Of a DNA stretch of 64,000 bases, positions 24,756 through 37,400 are shown one piece after another (the first letter of the stretch is position 1; each line of letters opens with the position of its first letter). Below the pieces are notes generated by a model. It was given only the letters and a program-made list of their open reading frames with translations. It did not search any database and was not told the origin of the DNA. This DNA comes from Protonemura montana (taxonomy: Eukaryota; Arthropoda; Insecta; Plecoptera; Nemouridae), in the NCBI GenBank assembly GCA_947568835.1, contig OX387605.1, positions 4,278,001-4,342,000 on the forward strand, given 5' to 3'. Position numbers and translations under genes: made by a program.

Positions 24756-24861
24756 GTGGCACTCTAATTTGACAGATCTATTGATGCTGGAGCCGGAAGA
24801 GCGGCGGAAGGTTCTCATGGAATTTCATTATGTCATCTCCGACGACCTTGCATGCGTGCAG
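24756..24861 (+). other. Candidate Patj 5' leader exon with an upstream ORF
   Basis: The segment is preceded by TTTTTAAATAG (weak acceptor or transcription start region) and ends GTGCAG|GTGATA, a donor. It contains ATG at 24784 followed by 26 protein-like codons (MLEPEERRKVLMEF...). If joined to the acceptor at 25213, this ORF ends after three more codons at TAA (25222-25224), giving a 29-codon upstream ORF before the Patj start. It may instead be the first coding exon of an unknown plus-strand gene. The coding quality is seen; the joining is inferred. Confidence 0.35.
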
Positions 24862-25212
24862 GTGATAGGCATTGTTATAAGTCCATCAACAAGTAGCGAA
24901 CTTGTATCGATTTCTGTCAAACAAATGTAGACAATTTTTGATAAATAAGGACCTAATTTAACTGCTTACTGATGCATGTGCGACTGTGCGAATAATGATA
25001 TAGCAAGTGCGGCATCGAGCCGTGGTCAATAGGTAAGTCTGGGTAGGTCCATCGAGCGTCCCAGATAATTTGCTCGGGGGCCCAATTGGATTATAACTAT
25101 AACCGCTGAGGAACAGCCAATTTAACTGACACTATTTTGGCTACACCCCTTGGGTGTGTGAGGCAACCAGTTCCATTTATTTATTGTAAAATATGAAATT
25201 TCTCTCTTTCAG

Positions 25213-25303
25213 GAATCATGCTAAATTAAGGCTTCGTGAAAATCGCTCCAACATTCCTGTTAATATTCTCTACATCTAAGTTGCGTTACCTCACGCTGCC
25301 ATC
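25213..25303 (+). other. Patj: Patj 5'UTR portion of the start exon
   Basis: Starts after a strong acceptor (CTCTCTTTCAG) and runs to the ATG at 25304. It holds a 3-codon upstream ORF (ATG at 25218) and an in-frame TAA at 25277-25279, which together fix 25304 as the start. An A at -3 suits initiation. Confidence 0.65.
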
Positions 25304-25471
25304 ATGCCTCTGAACGCCGACATATCTACGGCTCTTCAGCTTTTAGAGCACATACAGCACACCATCGATGTCAGTGATGATGCCAAACTTCAGGCACAGA
25401 CCAGCGATGACTTAAACCTATTAATTGCCGTTCTGGAAAATCCCATTTTTCGGGGCATTGTTTCCGTGCAG
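25304..25471 (+). CDS. Patj: Patj exon 1 (L27 domain)
   Basis: 56 codons, phase 0 at the end (GTGCAG|GTTTGT). [18 protein letters not shown] through [11 protein letters not shown] is the L27 heterodimerisation helix bundle that pairs with Stardust/PALS1 in this family. Reading on past the donor gives a hydrophobic tail that is intron. Confidence 0.92.
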
Positions 25472-28400
25472 GTTTGTTGCTTTATCCTGCCACTTGCACG
25501 TGCTTTTTGTTTCCACTTGAACTATGCACTTACCTATGCTTTATTTATATCTTGTTTATTTTGCAGGACTCGTTGAGTGAGTTGAACCAACAAATGCAAC
25601 AGCATCCATCGATTCTACCTGTTGATTTTGACATAACATCTTGCGGAGACTTGGTGATAAATGTTCCGCCTCCCACTGATATTTACGATGCTGAGTATGA
25701 ACCTGACTTCAAGACAAGTCAAGAATTGGACGATCAACGAGTGCCAGTCGCCAAACTATCAAACAGTTCCTCTGCAGAAAGTGCTTCACCCAAGGTAACC
25801 AAGATCTAAGACCTAAAATATCTCTGCTAAGTTCTGAACAAATTCTATGTAAATACAATTTCACCTTGCAATGTGCATTTTAGTTTAAAAGGCTGATAGA
25901 GACAAACAAGTTATTTCTAACTGGCCATTAGCGGAATAAGCTATAGGTAGACCTTTACTTCACAGGCTAACTCGCTTGGTGTTTTAATTTAGAAGGCATG
26001 TCGTTTGATTGAATTGTTTATAGACGTTTGCTTAGAACCGTATCGGTTACTATTAGTTATCTTCTAGGTCTATTCAAATCTGAAACTTTAATTTCTTGAT
26101 TTTAAATGCCTATGACATGTGCTTTTGTGGATGTTAGGTTTTGCCACATTCTTTTATTTTTAGTTATAAAGCTAGGGTGTTGTGGTCTTTCCTTTCTAAT
26201 TGATTAGCACACAACAAGAAATGTAAATATTTTGTAACTCGTAAGCAACTTTTGTATACTAGGTATGCAAGAGAATTGGTGTAACGTCTCATCAAATAAT
26301 AATTTAGTTTAGCCAGCAAGTTTCTATCTAGATACTAGGTAGTCAGCAATCTAAGATTATTGACTGATAAATAAATTGCCATGAAGTCAGACAGGTTATC
26401 AATTTACGGGCTAGCTAGCGGGCTAGTGATAGCCAGTGGTTGTGTGTTGCGCAGATGACTAGCCCAAGCCTGGCCCCTGGGGCCGAGGGGGCCGCTCTAG
26501 CCCCCATAACCACCCCGACCTACGCAATAGAGTTCCAGAAAGCTATCGAGGAATCATCACAGGGCCGCGAGGTTATCACTGTACAGGTATGCGACCACTT
26601 ATACACTGTTTAAACACCACCACTTCACACCAATAGACAATACACGCATACACACACCTTTTTGTTTAACAGTCATTGTTTCAGTTAGTTTGTAGCACCT
26701 GTTTTAGCATTTTGCAATTTCCTTCGAAATGCTATTACTTGTTCAATTTTGTTTAGAACACCTACTAAAACTTAGGAACTAGTGTTATTAGTGTCTCAAT
26801 TTAAAAAAATACGAGATATAAGAGCGGAAACATAGCTCTTGTTTTCGTTTCTTTGTAATGCTGAATGCTGCAACTTATACATTTTATCCGTTGATAGTTG
26901 CGGTGATCGTTTATGAAAAAGCAGGTGGATATAGTAATGCTTTCTGTCGATGTTCCATAGAACTTCTACCTTATGTTGGGCTTAGTCGGAGGTATACAAA
27001 TCTGTGACAGTTAAATTCAAAGTCCTACTGACATTCCATGAACATACGTATAGTAGCATCAGCCTAGGAAAGTAATTCATTGCCAGCCTAATTGTAGATC
27101 GTAATACATTTTAGAAACAACATGTGGCTTAGACCCTGAATACTGGCCAAACCCCATAGAAACTTTTTAAAATAGGGCACCTCCTTTTGCATCTATGAGT
27201 GCAAATGCCGCTGGCATGTTCTGTGTATTTACTTCTGTAGTTGCACGTTGCTTTTTTTTGGGCTGGGTCAACCGTCGCTTTCTCGATTGCATCCGTTTTC
27301 TTGAAAGCATTTTGTACAATCATCAGACTTGGATTCAATAAAGTCTTCATCTGCCCACAGTGCTTACAATTAATCTGAGGAACGATTTTGTGAATCTTGG
27401 TCCTGGGTTGTACAACAAAAGAAAAATGATATTTCATCTGCTTTGCTTTGCTTCTCTTGTACGTAGGTACTCCCAGGATTCTTTGTATATTGTACATAAG
27501 CTGTCATTTCTTACTGAATAGCAGAAGAGTGTTTCATATTACATAGATAGTTGTGGGAGTGTGAAATTTTCTTTTATGTTGGAATAAAGGCATGCAACAT
27601 TTGTGAAATTAGTACCCATATCTTCATCTTATGTCTCAATTTACTTGCTTCAAGGTGATAATAAAAGGAAACTTATCTTTAAAGATGTATGCTACAATGC
27701 CTATTGGCTTTTTGCAATCATGCTTTATAGTGTGTTGCAATTTTATTAAGATATACATAGGTGACTAGTTTTGTTTTGTACAACTTGGTAAAAAAATGTA
27801 ACGTAAAAGCACACCTACCTACCAAGTTTACCTGGCTCGGCGTTTTGTTGCAATCGAGACACCTGATAGCTGGGAAGCTAGTGCAATGCAATGGTTGAAC
27901 AAGCCGAGTGCTAATGTGGCCATCACTTGTTACTTGCTTGCAGTTGTACAAGCCCGACGGCAGCAGTCTGGGCTTCAGTGTGGTCGGTCTACGCAGCGAG
28001 GAGAAAGGGGAACTCGGCATCTTCGTCCAGGAGATACAGAACACCGGCATCGCGGGGCGGTAAGTCTCACATCTGCCATGCTTTAAATTTGCTTCTTCAT
28101 TACCCTGCAATCTGCATCCATCCACTCTGCAATCATCCACTATGTCGAGGGGAAGTGGCTAGCGTAAATGTGATGCGCTGATTTCAGAACTTTGGCTTCG
28201 TACCCTCAGTCGTCTTTATCAGTTTGCTTTCAGTAATTTTTTGATCAACATTCAGATTTAAGCCTGGAACTAATCGACCTTTTAGCCATTTTATCTTAGT
28301 TCAAGTGTGATCTGCATTTATGATCTGAATATGGCTCTGGCCCATTGAGTTTCCCAGCCTCATACTGACGTGGACCAAAACTGGTATTCTCGTTACTTTT

Positions 28401-31400
28401 CTTAGCGACATGCTGAAATTTGCAGGCAAGAACGAGTTGATTTGTGTTAGATGACAGCAGGAGGGTCGATGTGATTTTGTGACACTCAGGCTGCGATTGT
28501 GATTGGCCTAATGAAAACAATCAAAATTGAAATCATCTTTGGGAAATTTATTCCTCCCTTGTTTGAATGCAGATTTTTTAATTACAAATTAAGATTCCTT
28601 ATCTAGCATATTAAACATTCTCTGCAACGGCGTTCACAGAGTTCACTCTCCGACTGAACCCTTCGAACTCTAGAAAAGATGAATAGTTTAAAGCCACAAC
28701 TTTTTTTTAAAGTAAATATGTTGCATGAAAAGTTCAGAGCAGAAATTTGCATAAACGTCCGTATTATCACTCCCTCTGTGGCAGCTGTCCATTATTGCAA
28801 AGTTAATTAGTTTTATTGATTTTTATTATTAAGCCGTTAAGCCACCCAGGCTTGTCCGTAGATTTACAGGACGAAACGACGTACTTAATTGTGTCCCTAG
28901 GTGCATTGTTGTTTGAAATGATTTGCAGGTTAGCTCTTTTAGAGACAATAGCCGATAGATCGTTTGGCCACCCGCTCTGTTTTATCGTGTTCTGAATACC
29001 AAACAACATAAGTCCATGTATGGGTGAACATACCTTACAGTCGTGGAGACAATATAGTGCAAAGGGTCTTTTGTAAAGGGCGGTGGGTCCTTCCTCGTTC
29101 CAGTAATGTCCGGTCATTAATCACAAGCACATAATGAGAAGCTCAAGTACACTTTTTCAGCCAGTTAAAGTTAACAACCCTTTTTGACAAAAATCTTCCG
29201 ACCCAATGCCTGTCCAAAAAGAGACTACATGGTTTCAGCAAACCTGGTTGTCACCAGACACCGAAAATATGTAGTCAACATGCATTTCGGGGGTTGTACG
29301 CAAAAATGAGAAAAAAAGGCGTTCGTGTTTGCAGAGACTAATGCCTGAGGAAGGCACCTCGGTGTCTACCGAACGCGATGGCGCCTGGTTTTTACGTCCC
29401 CTCCTCGCCATCAATCTCCCTTATTGTGTGAGCTAACAGGCATGCATCACAGCTGACCGCATTATCTCCCGTTTGCACCCCCTGCCGTGCCAGGACCGCC
29501 GATGCGGCGCTAGTACTACCTTGCATCATGTCCTGCAGGAGTCAGCACTTCTTCCCGAGGGAACTACCATAACCAACGATCTTGTCAAAGAGTGCTAATG
29601 GAGAAACATCGGCAATTTTCCTTGAAGCATGTTCTATTATCAATTAAACAACTACGCCTGATGGTCGCCGACGCATGTTCTTGTTACAAAAAGTGACACA
29701 CGCGGCATGCTTTTGTCATAGATTCGGTCAAATAATTTCCGCCTATGATGCGGCCCTTCCGTAAACCACTGCTTTCTCGATGCTAGCAGAGATGCTTGCC
29801 GGCAATCTCAACGTGAATTCAGAAATAACCGATCAAGTTGGGAGACAAGATGACAAACGCACGTGGCACTGAACTGTCAACTATCCAGGATGGCACCAGT
29901 CCGCCATATTTGATTGGATCCGCTGGAAGATGACAAACGTGTCAGATGATTGAGTGGTTTCCCCAAACCCATCTTTTTCGAGGAAGGGACGGGGTATCAA
30001 AAGGATATGGTTGACAACTTGACACGTCGAATCCAGTGGAGGCAAACATTCGCAAGTCGCAAGTCAGGGCCCCACCGTGTGCGCCACTGGCAGGCGTGCA
30101 GCTATTAGCACCTGGCAGATGAATGAACGCACCGCCGCGGTGTCGGGCTGTTTATTCTCCCCTCGTTAGGCGTCGCGGCGCTTGATTAGACTGTGCGTGG
30201 GCGTCCAATATCACCGCACGGGGCGCCGCTCTGTGCTGCAACCAACGTCGCTGCGTTGACGCCCTCCCACCAACCCTTCGACCGACACTTTGTCGCGACC
30301 GTTACTCTAAACCAGGGGGCGGCACGGAGTTTCTTGACGGGTTCATAATCATTCTAAAGAATTTCACGGCAGTCTACGTGCATTATTTGAAATGTTTAGA
30401 CAACAGGCTGTGGCATGAAGAAGTGTTGATACATTTTTTATAACCGGTAACCTGGCTGACCGTATTGTGGGTTTTTTCAGGAAACATACGAAAGGTTGCA
30501 GTGCAGTAAAATTACTGAAAATCGTTTCCACTGAAGTGTCTCCCTTTCCCCCAGAAGAAACCAATGTTTAACGCGATAAGGTTGATGATAACGGAACGCA
30601 GAGCTTCTAGAAAATGGAAATAGTTTGCTTTTTGTTACACGAAACAAGAGTATTGATGGTAGTTCCATTTATTGGACGTCGTTGCTCTGTACCTGGGCAG
30701 CGCTGCGCCTGGAGCCTACTACGATGCTACATTCGTTGGGCCCCGTGGCAGTGAAGCACCCTTCTGACTTGGGCACCTACATTTTCCTATACGTGGGGAT
30801 CATGGCCTGAACAACAAACTTCTGTATCACCATCTCCATCGTTTTTACTCACGTTCTTGTATTTCACACGAAATGGGCACGGAATTAAGTTCGAGCTTGC
30901 TGAGCGTTGTGTTAGTTTTTGTTTGATGTAAAGGTGTTGCGGATAATATTTTGTTTAAGCTGCAAGTTAAACAGTTTAATTTCCCTTAATTGCAGCACGC
31001 GCGTACGACGCACGTGCCTGCTTGTTGTTTATACCCATTCCTGCTGCTACGCAATCAGTAAACCTGGGGCGATGCTTCCTTGGGGCAACGCGACCGACCA
31101 CCTACATATCTAGGGAAGCTCCCTTGTTTCTGTTTGTTTCATGAGTAAATCTAGGGACATACATGGCTATTGTGTTAGGCAGGAGCTTTCGTTTGGGATC
31201 GTGCTTTGCAATGCAATCACGGTTCGTTTGTATGATTTCGAATCGTCGCCCAACAATGGGTCTTCCTTTCTAAGGGTGATCTATATTCTGCTCTTCAATG
31301 AATTCCGTTCATGGTGTCCCTGTACGTTCCATTAATTTGCGTCGCGCTCTGATTTTACTTTCCTTTTCAGTGCGTAATCTTTTTCCCCGTTTCCCATAAT

Positions 31401-34400
31401 AGATAGAACTCTCCTGGAATCCCGGCACTTAGTCTGTGCTGTTTTCCTGGAAGACAGACGAGGAAAATATCAGCGATAATTCCCTCTTGTTTGCTCGTGC
31501 CTGGAATATGGCGCGGTCGGCGCGCACGTAACCGACGAAAGAAATGGCGGAAAGTAAATTTGTTCAAGCCACAAAGCAAATAAAGCGAAAAGTTTTCTTC
31601 TCTCATATTTTCTCGGCGTGTCAAGACGAACGGTGCGTGTGCGAAAAAACCGCGAATTCAGCCGAAAAGAAAACGCGGTTACCTGAAATGCTAGATTGAA
31701 TTGATAAGTCAGGCCGCCGGGCTATCATTACAATCTCCTTTGGCAAGCTTTATGAAATGTTTCGTGCGAACTGCGAGAAAACGCCAGTGAACAAACTCAA
31801 GTTTCCAAGCTTTGCACCCAATTTCCTGGGTTCTGGTAGCCGTTTGTTATTTCGCAAGAACGGACCCATGCTGTCGTGGCAGTAAACCACTCACAGTATT
31901 TCAAATTTTATTGAAATGCTTCGAAGAGGGAGTGGACCTTCCACCTGCCGACGCCATCGCACTGCCAGCCAGCCAGCTTTAACTGGCCTTTCGATCGCCG
32001 ACGTAAGCGATGTTTAGTGTTTTTGAGGGTCACGCTCTCAACGGGCACAACGGGGTACGTATCGGTCAACGGTCAGCCTTGGGGGTCACACTGCCGTTCA
32101 ACACGCCATGGTACTGACTTGAAAACATTCTCTAGATGTCTGCACTCGGTTGTCATGTGCATTACAAGCCAGACAGGGATGCAACATTACGTGAAAGGCA
32201 GGAGGGGAATAAGAGCGATCCATTACCAGCGATTGCCACATGCGGCCAAGCGACCCACAAGACTCAGATCTGCTCGGAAGTTGATTAACATTGCATGCAA
32301 CAGTCGTGCCAGGACTTTGTTCAGTTAGTATTTGGTTAACTATTCAATGCGCTCAAAGATGAACGATGCGGACGTTACCATGGAGTGCCTGCATATAGCA
32401 CTGTCCAAGAGTTAGCACGCTTTACAATTCCATGGTGCGTTTCACTGCGGAAAACGCACCAACGTCGAAAACGTCTTCATGGTTAAACCACAAAATATAG
32501 TCACGCCGTCCGAAAGCTTATTGTGAATGCATTCGATACCACGTCTTGGCACAAGCAGAACGCAAAAAGTATACTTCGGCTCAACAAGAACGTCCAATGT
32601 TTGTGGATAATCCGGGACAAAGCCAGAATGTTTTGAATATCTTGCAGGGCTGCAATTACCGTCGATCCTTGCGGCTATCGGCGCCCATTCTTGTCATCAT
32701 TTTCTTGCCGCTGTGCCGTGCCGAGCGCGACCAATCGCACGTATGCCTGGCAAAAAGCCACCTCTAGTGTATCTCGTGGACCATGCCGTCGCTCAGCGCC
32801 AATTGTTAATGTTAAAATGGATGGCGTTCTCGCCGATAAGAAGAAAGGAAATGCGAAGCACATGTGTTTTACGGAACGTTTTTAACGTCTGCCTTAGCTT
32901 AAAGTTAAATTGAATTCAGTGGCAATCCCCAAGATGGCTACTGGAGTGTTGTCTGTCGCCATGTTTGGGCGTCGTTACGACAGTATCTTGGTTAGCACCT
33001 CACAAGTAAATTAAGATTTGTACTTCGAACCTTCTGTCGCGTATCGTAGCGCTGTTTGACTCGTATATATCTGTCAGAACGCCATCTTGATTTCCCTGTT
33101 GCTTGAGACGAAGCAGTTATCTGATGAACGTCTCACCTTCAAATCCACATTGCGCCAGTGTTCGTGTGGTAGTCAATTCTATTGCGAAGGGAGACCATTA
33201 ACTGATTTCCTCCCAACGGAAGTTTGGCAATAAAGTAGTCCTAGCACATTTTTAATTCTGTTCACACATTTCTCAATTAATTCACCTTGCGTGTTGTTTC
33301 TCTAGATCTAAAGGTATGTCACTATCAAGCATTTAAAGAAAACTTATTGGTGGAGGCGCCAGGTTCGCGAAGCTTTTCCAGCTTGAAACACTGCTTTGAA
33401 CGTCGTTTGCTGGAGGTTGTTCAAGGTCACCGACGCGCCGGCTTGTTGCTACTAGCAACGCTAGATTTGACAACGTCAACTTACAATCGCGAACTGTGAA
33501 CATTATTTTGACATTCATCTGATCGAGTTCGGTTTCAGGGCCAGAGAAATGAGTGCAGAAAATATCTTACGATTTGTGAATATTGCTTTGAAGGCAACAA
33601 AGATAATATATAAAGACCCCCGAAAGTACCAAACAGATTTGACTTGCTTCGTTGAATTCGTTCGCTCCTTGTGATAAACATGGTAGGCCGCAGATTTCCC
33701 TGATTTGCGTATTGATTTTAAGTTAACTCTGGCAAGAATGGGCGTTCGTTCCATCGCGAAGACCCCGCGAGTCCCGAAGTGCTAGCATAACACGTGGCTA
33801 TCCCCTATCAACGACCACCACCGCACTTAGGATCGCCTTTGTAAACGACAATCACGTCGAGAGGCATTTGTTTCAGTCAGAACGTACATTGATTTTCATG
33901 TATCGTAGTTAGCTAGGGAGGGGTCGAGGGGAGGCACCAACCCCCCCGTTTTTCCGAACCATGAGCGTCCAGGGTCTCAAAAGGGCACCCAACACTTGGT
34001 CCCTGGGGCTCAGCGCACCCCTAAGCGAGGTGTCGCATCCGAATGGTACGACCTTAGAGCGTTGTCTCTTTCGGCGACGCCTAGCGCCAGCGCTCGGCGT
34101 CCCCGCTCCGACGCCCATGCCCCTGCGACGCCGTCGCCGCGTCTGCGCACTCCCAACGTCGCGACGCCGGCCTACAGTCCTTCTCGCAAACATGCGGCGC
34201 CTGATCCTTGATGTTGCTATTATTTTTGCTTGTCCGGGGCCGACTTTGTGCCCGGAGCGTGGCGCATCTCTGCTGCCTGGCCGTCCGTCAACGCGCTGGC
34301 ACGGGCACGACGCGCGTTCGTCGACGTCGACGCGTATCCGATGTTTGGTACGACGGCGCCGTGCCGGGGGTCGCGCTCGTGCGCTGCCCCCGCCATGTTG

Positions 34401-37400
34401 CCGACGGCGGGCCGCGAGAGGGTGCGGGCGAGACAGTTGATCACCGAGATCTGAGCCGGCAGGACGCCCACGTCGCGATCCGCTCGGCAGTTTCCTCGAC
34501 GGCACATCCCGACCTTTTGTTCGTACTACGCGGGGTTGCGTGTAAACAGCTATGTTCAATGCTCACCGTGTTATCGATCGGCCCACAAGTGTTCCATTTG
34601 TCACGACTTCCTGGCCAGCTTGTCTAGCAACCGCGCGCGGTGGTCGCCGTTGAGCGGCCTCGTTTCTTGGCCCCGTGTCTCTCGTGTCGTCGTCGTAACG
34701 CGTATTCGATGACCGGTGGATGCTGTGTTTGAGGATGAGCGGCGATGACGCGTGCCAGCGTGCTGTGAGCGGCCCGTGCGGCCAACGGTCTGCCGTATCG
34801 ACCTATGGCCATCCTCTAGAGGAGATCGCAGGTCACGATCGCCACCCGCCACTCACGCGGTCGCCGAGCCACTGACCAGGCCAAGGTAAGCCATTGGGGT
34901 CCTAAATCAGGACGACCAGGACCAGTGGATGTGGAGGATGGAAGGGCCATGTGATTGGATCGAACGGTTGGAAGTTGCCAGGGGTATAATCGAAAATGTG
35001 TTTTAGCTGACTTTCGGGAACTGAGAGTGGAGGAAAACTGGTAAACATGGAGTTAGCAATCAGAGTAGACTGCGGTAAAAAGGAATGATGTGGATCGAAC
35101 GTTTTCCGGGACCGGGAAAGCGTGGAAATGAACGAGGGCTCTTTGGTTTGAACCACTCGTAAAAATTGCGTCGGATCTGACGGCGTCAGCTGTTATTTAA
35201 AACTCTCCAAGTCGCTTGCCAAGGGGGTGGGACGACTGCCTGCTAGACCCGACCTATTTGAGTTAAAACAAATCACTCCAAGTTAAACTGTGTTGACATC
35301 TCAGCACTGCCTACGTTGATGCAGTACTGGCCCGTCTATGTCTGTATGGAGTAACCCTTCTTATGCGGTGGTCCGAGATTTCGTTAGGAAACTGAAGCAA
35401 CTGAAAGCAATATGTGCCCGCCTTGCCGCGCGTTCGGGGGACACTTTACTTTGCCTGCACGCGACGCTCTCTCCGCTTCGGTTGCTCCCAACTTTGAACT
35501 CGCTCATTCACTTGACACTCGCAGGATCAACCGGCTGCTGTTCCTCCAACATGAACCAAACAACTTCAAAGCTCACGCAACTCGCAACGCACACCAATTT
35601 AATTATTCATTTAATTAATACGAGCTCTTCGCACCTTCAGGACATCTACGCGGTGTGCTTTGAAGCGACTCTGATGTGGATACATATCTATATTCTCGTG
35701 GTTCTACCGCTTGTAATTGTGGTGTTAAAATCATGTGTTGGTTTATTTCGTGCAGATTATGCTAGTGACATTAACTACATGGATATGTCCATTTTATGAC
35801 CGCAGTTGAGGACGTCGTTGAATTATCATTTTGATATATTTCTGCATACTAAATAAAAAATCTTTCCTCAGAGTTCAGACTGGAATAAATATCCATCTAG
35901 CAATAATTTATTAGCTTGAATGAAGTACGTATAGCACAAGGTACTAGTTTTTGGGGTCAGGCACCTTTGGTCACGATATTCATATTCGACCCTAACTCCC
36001 CCCCCCCCCCCCCCCCAAACTCCGTCTCGCCACCAATGTTGCCAAAATATAGTCTTATCTTTTTGCCATGCCTAGAAAAGTGATTCTAATAGAGAAGCAC
36101 GCCAAAATATAGCGCTCAACTATTCATCTTCGATAGCCGTGCATACCTATCTCCCTTTTCTTCGTACTTTCTGCTCATGCGACCTTTTCTGCAATATTTT
36201 ATCCATCTATATTTTTGGGGACCGCGCCGCCTTGTGGGGTCATAAATCACAATGAAGTCAACCGCTTTTGTGAATGCGCACGGCTATAAAATATTCAATT
36301 TCTGTATCGATCAACGCCAGCTGCTAGACATATCGTTCCCATTGCTAATTCCCCTGCACTGGAGCGCCTTTCGTTTTACCTGTTCCTAATCGCTTGATTG
36401 ATAGAAATTATTTTCTGCTTGTCTTTGAAAAAGTTCAACTCTATTTGGAGATGTTTAATCTTCGAGATTACATTGGAGAACATACCTAGTGACGTTTAAA
36501 CTCTAAAGCATGATTTTCCACATCATATTTAATAGTTTTTCCGTTTCTATAGAAGCCCACTGTTTGACTTGGCAAGCAGGCACTTTGTGATTATTTTCAA
36601 ACTTTCATGACAGGAGTTGGCCATAATTTCCTTACATTTTACAGCAGGGCATCAACCAACGAATCCATTAAAATGTAATGGAACAAATTGAGGATGTTCC
36701 CCGTGTATGAGGCAAGGTTGCCAATAATTGATGCGTTCGCCGACTAATTCCTTGGATGACCACTAGTCTATAAACTCACTGGCAGGCTGGCATCGGAGAA
36801 TATGCCCATGTCCATCCGTCCGTCCGTCGGAACGGTTCCTCGCAAGCTCATGCCGTGCCAATTTCCACTCCGCATGAATAAACCACTGCGACGGTCATGA
36901 CCGGGTAATGTCAGGGCCAGTGTCAGGAAGCGCCGGGTGAAATATTCAGGCGACTAGCTCCTGAATTTATCGCGCAATTGGGAACGAGTGCGAACGATAT
37001 TAAGCTGCATATTTGAAATCTTTTCGCGCCGTCGGGCACCGGTCGTTTCATGCGGCACTCGCTAGCTGTCCCGGTCTTTTCAAAGAGCGCGTACGTGTGC
37101 ACGCATGAAGGCAGCCATGTTGCTTTCTCCAGTATGTGTCCGTCAAGCCACAGCCCTGGCGTCGTTTCCTTCGGCGTCGTTCAGCGTCGTTTGCGGTCCA
37201 TGCCAATCACCGTGAGCCACTTTGGAAAATGGTTTCGGTTGACTGATTTTTTATGACTGATTCACTAGTTTAGAACGGGGTTTATGCACCTCTATGCTTA
37301 AAATTTTGGTAAACTCACAATGTCTCGCAACATTTACTACAGACGAGCCGGGAGAAAGAAGGAGCAGATCAAAGAGGCCCTGAAGAGCATGCCATGGCGA

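Noticed and set aside
33600..33650. TATA-like TATATAAAGACC as a promoter
   Set aside because: No initiator, leader exon or coding start follows it; AT-rich chance match.
33909..34559. 216-codon minus-strand ORF
   Set aside because: Arg-rich and low-complexity in a GC-rich island where stops are rare; no domain, no start or splice support.
35338..35799. 153-codon plus-strand ORF with a hydrophobic stretch
   Set aside because: Composition is not protein-like apart from one hydrophobic run and nothing around it supports a gene.
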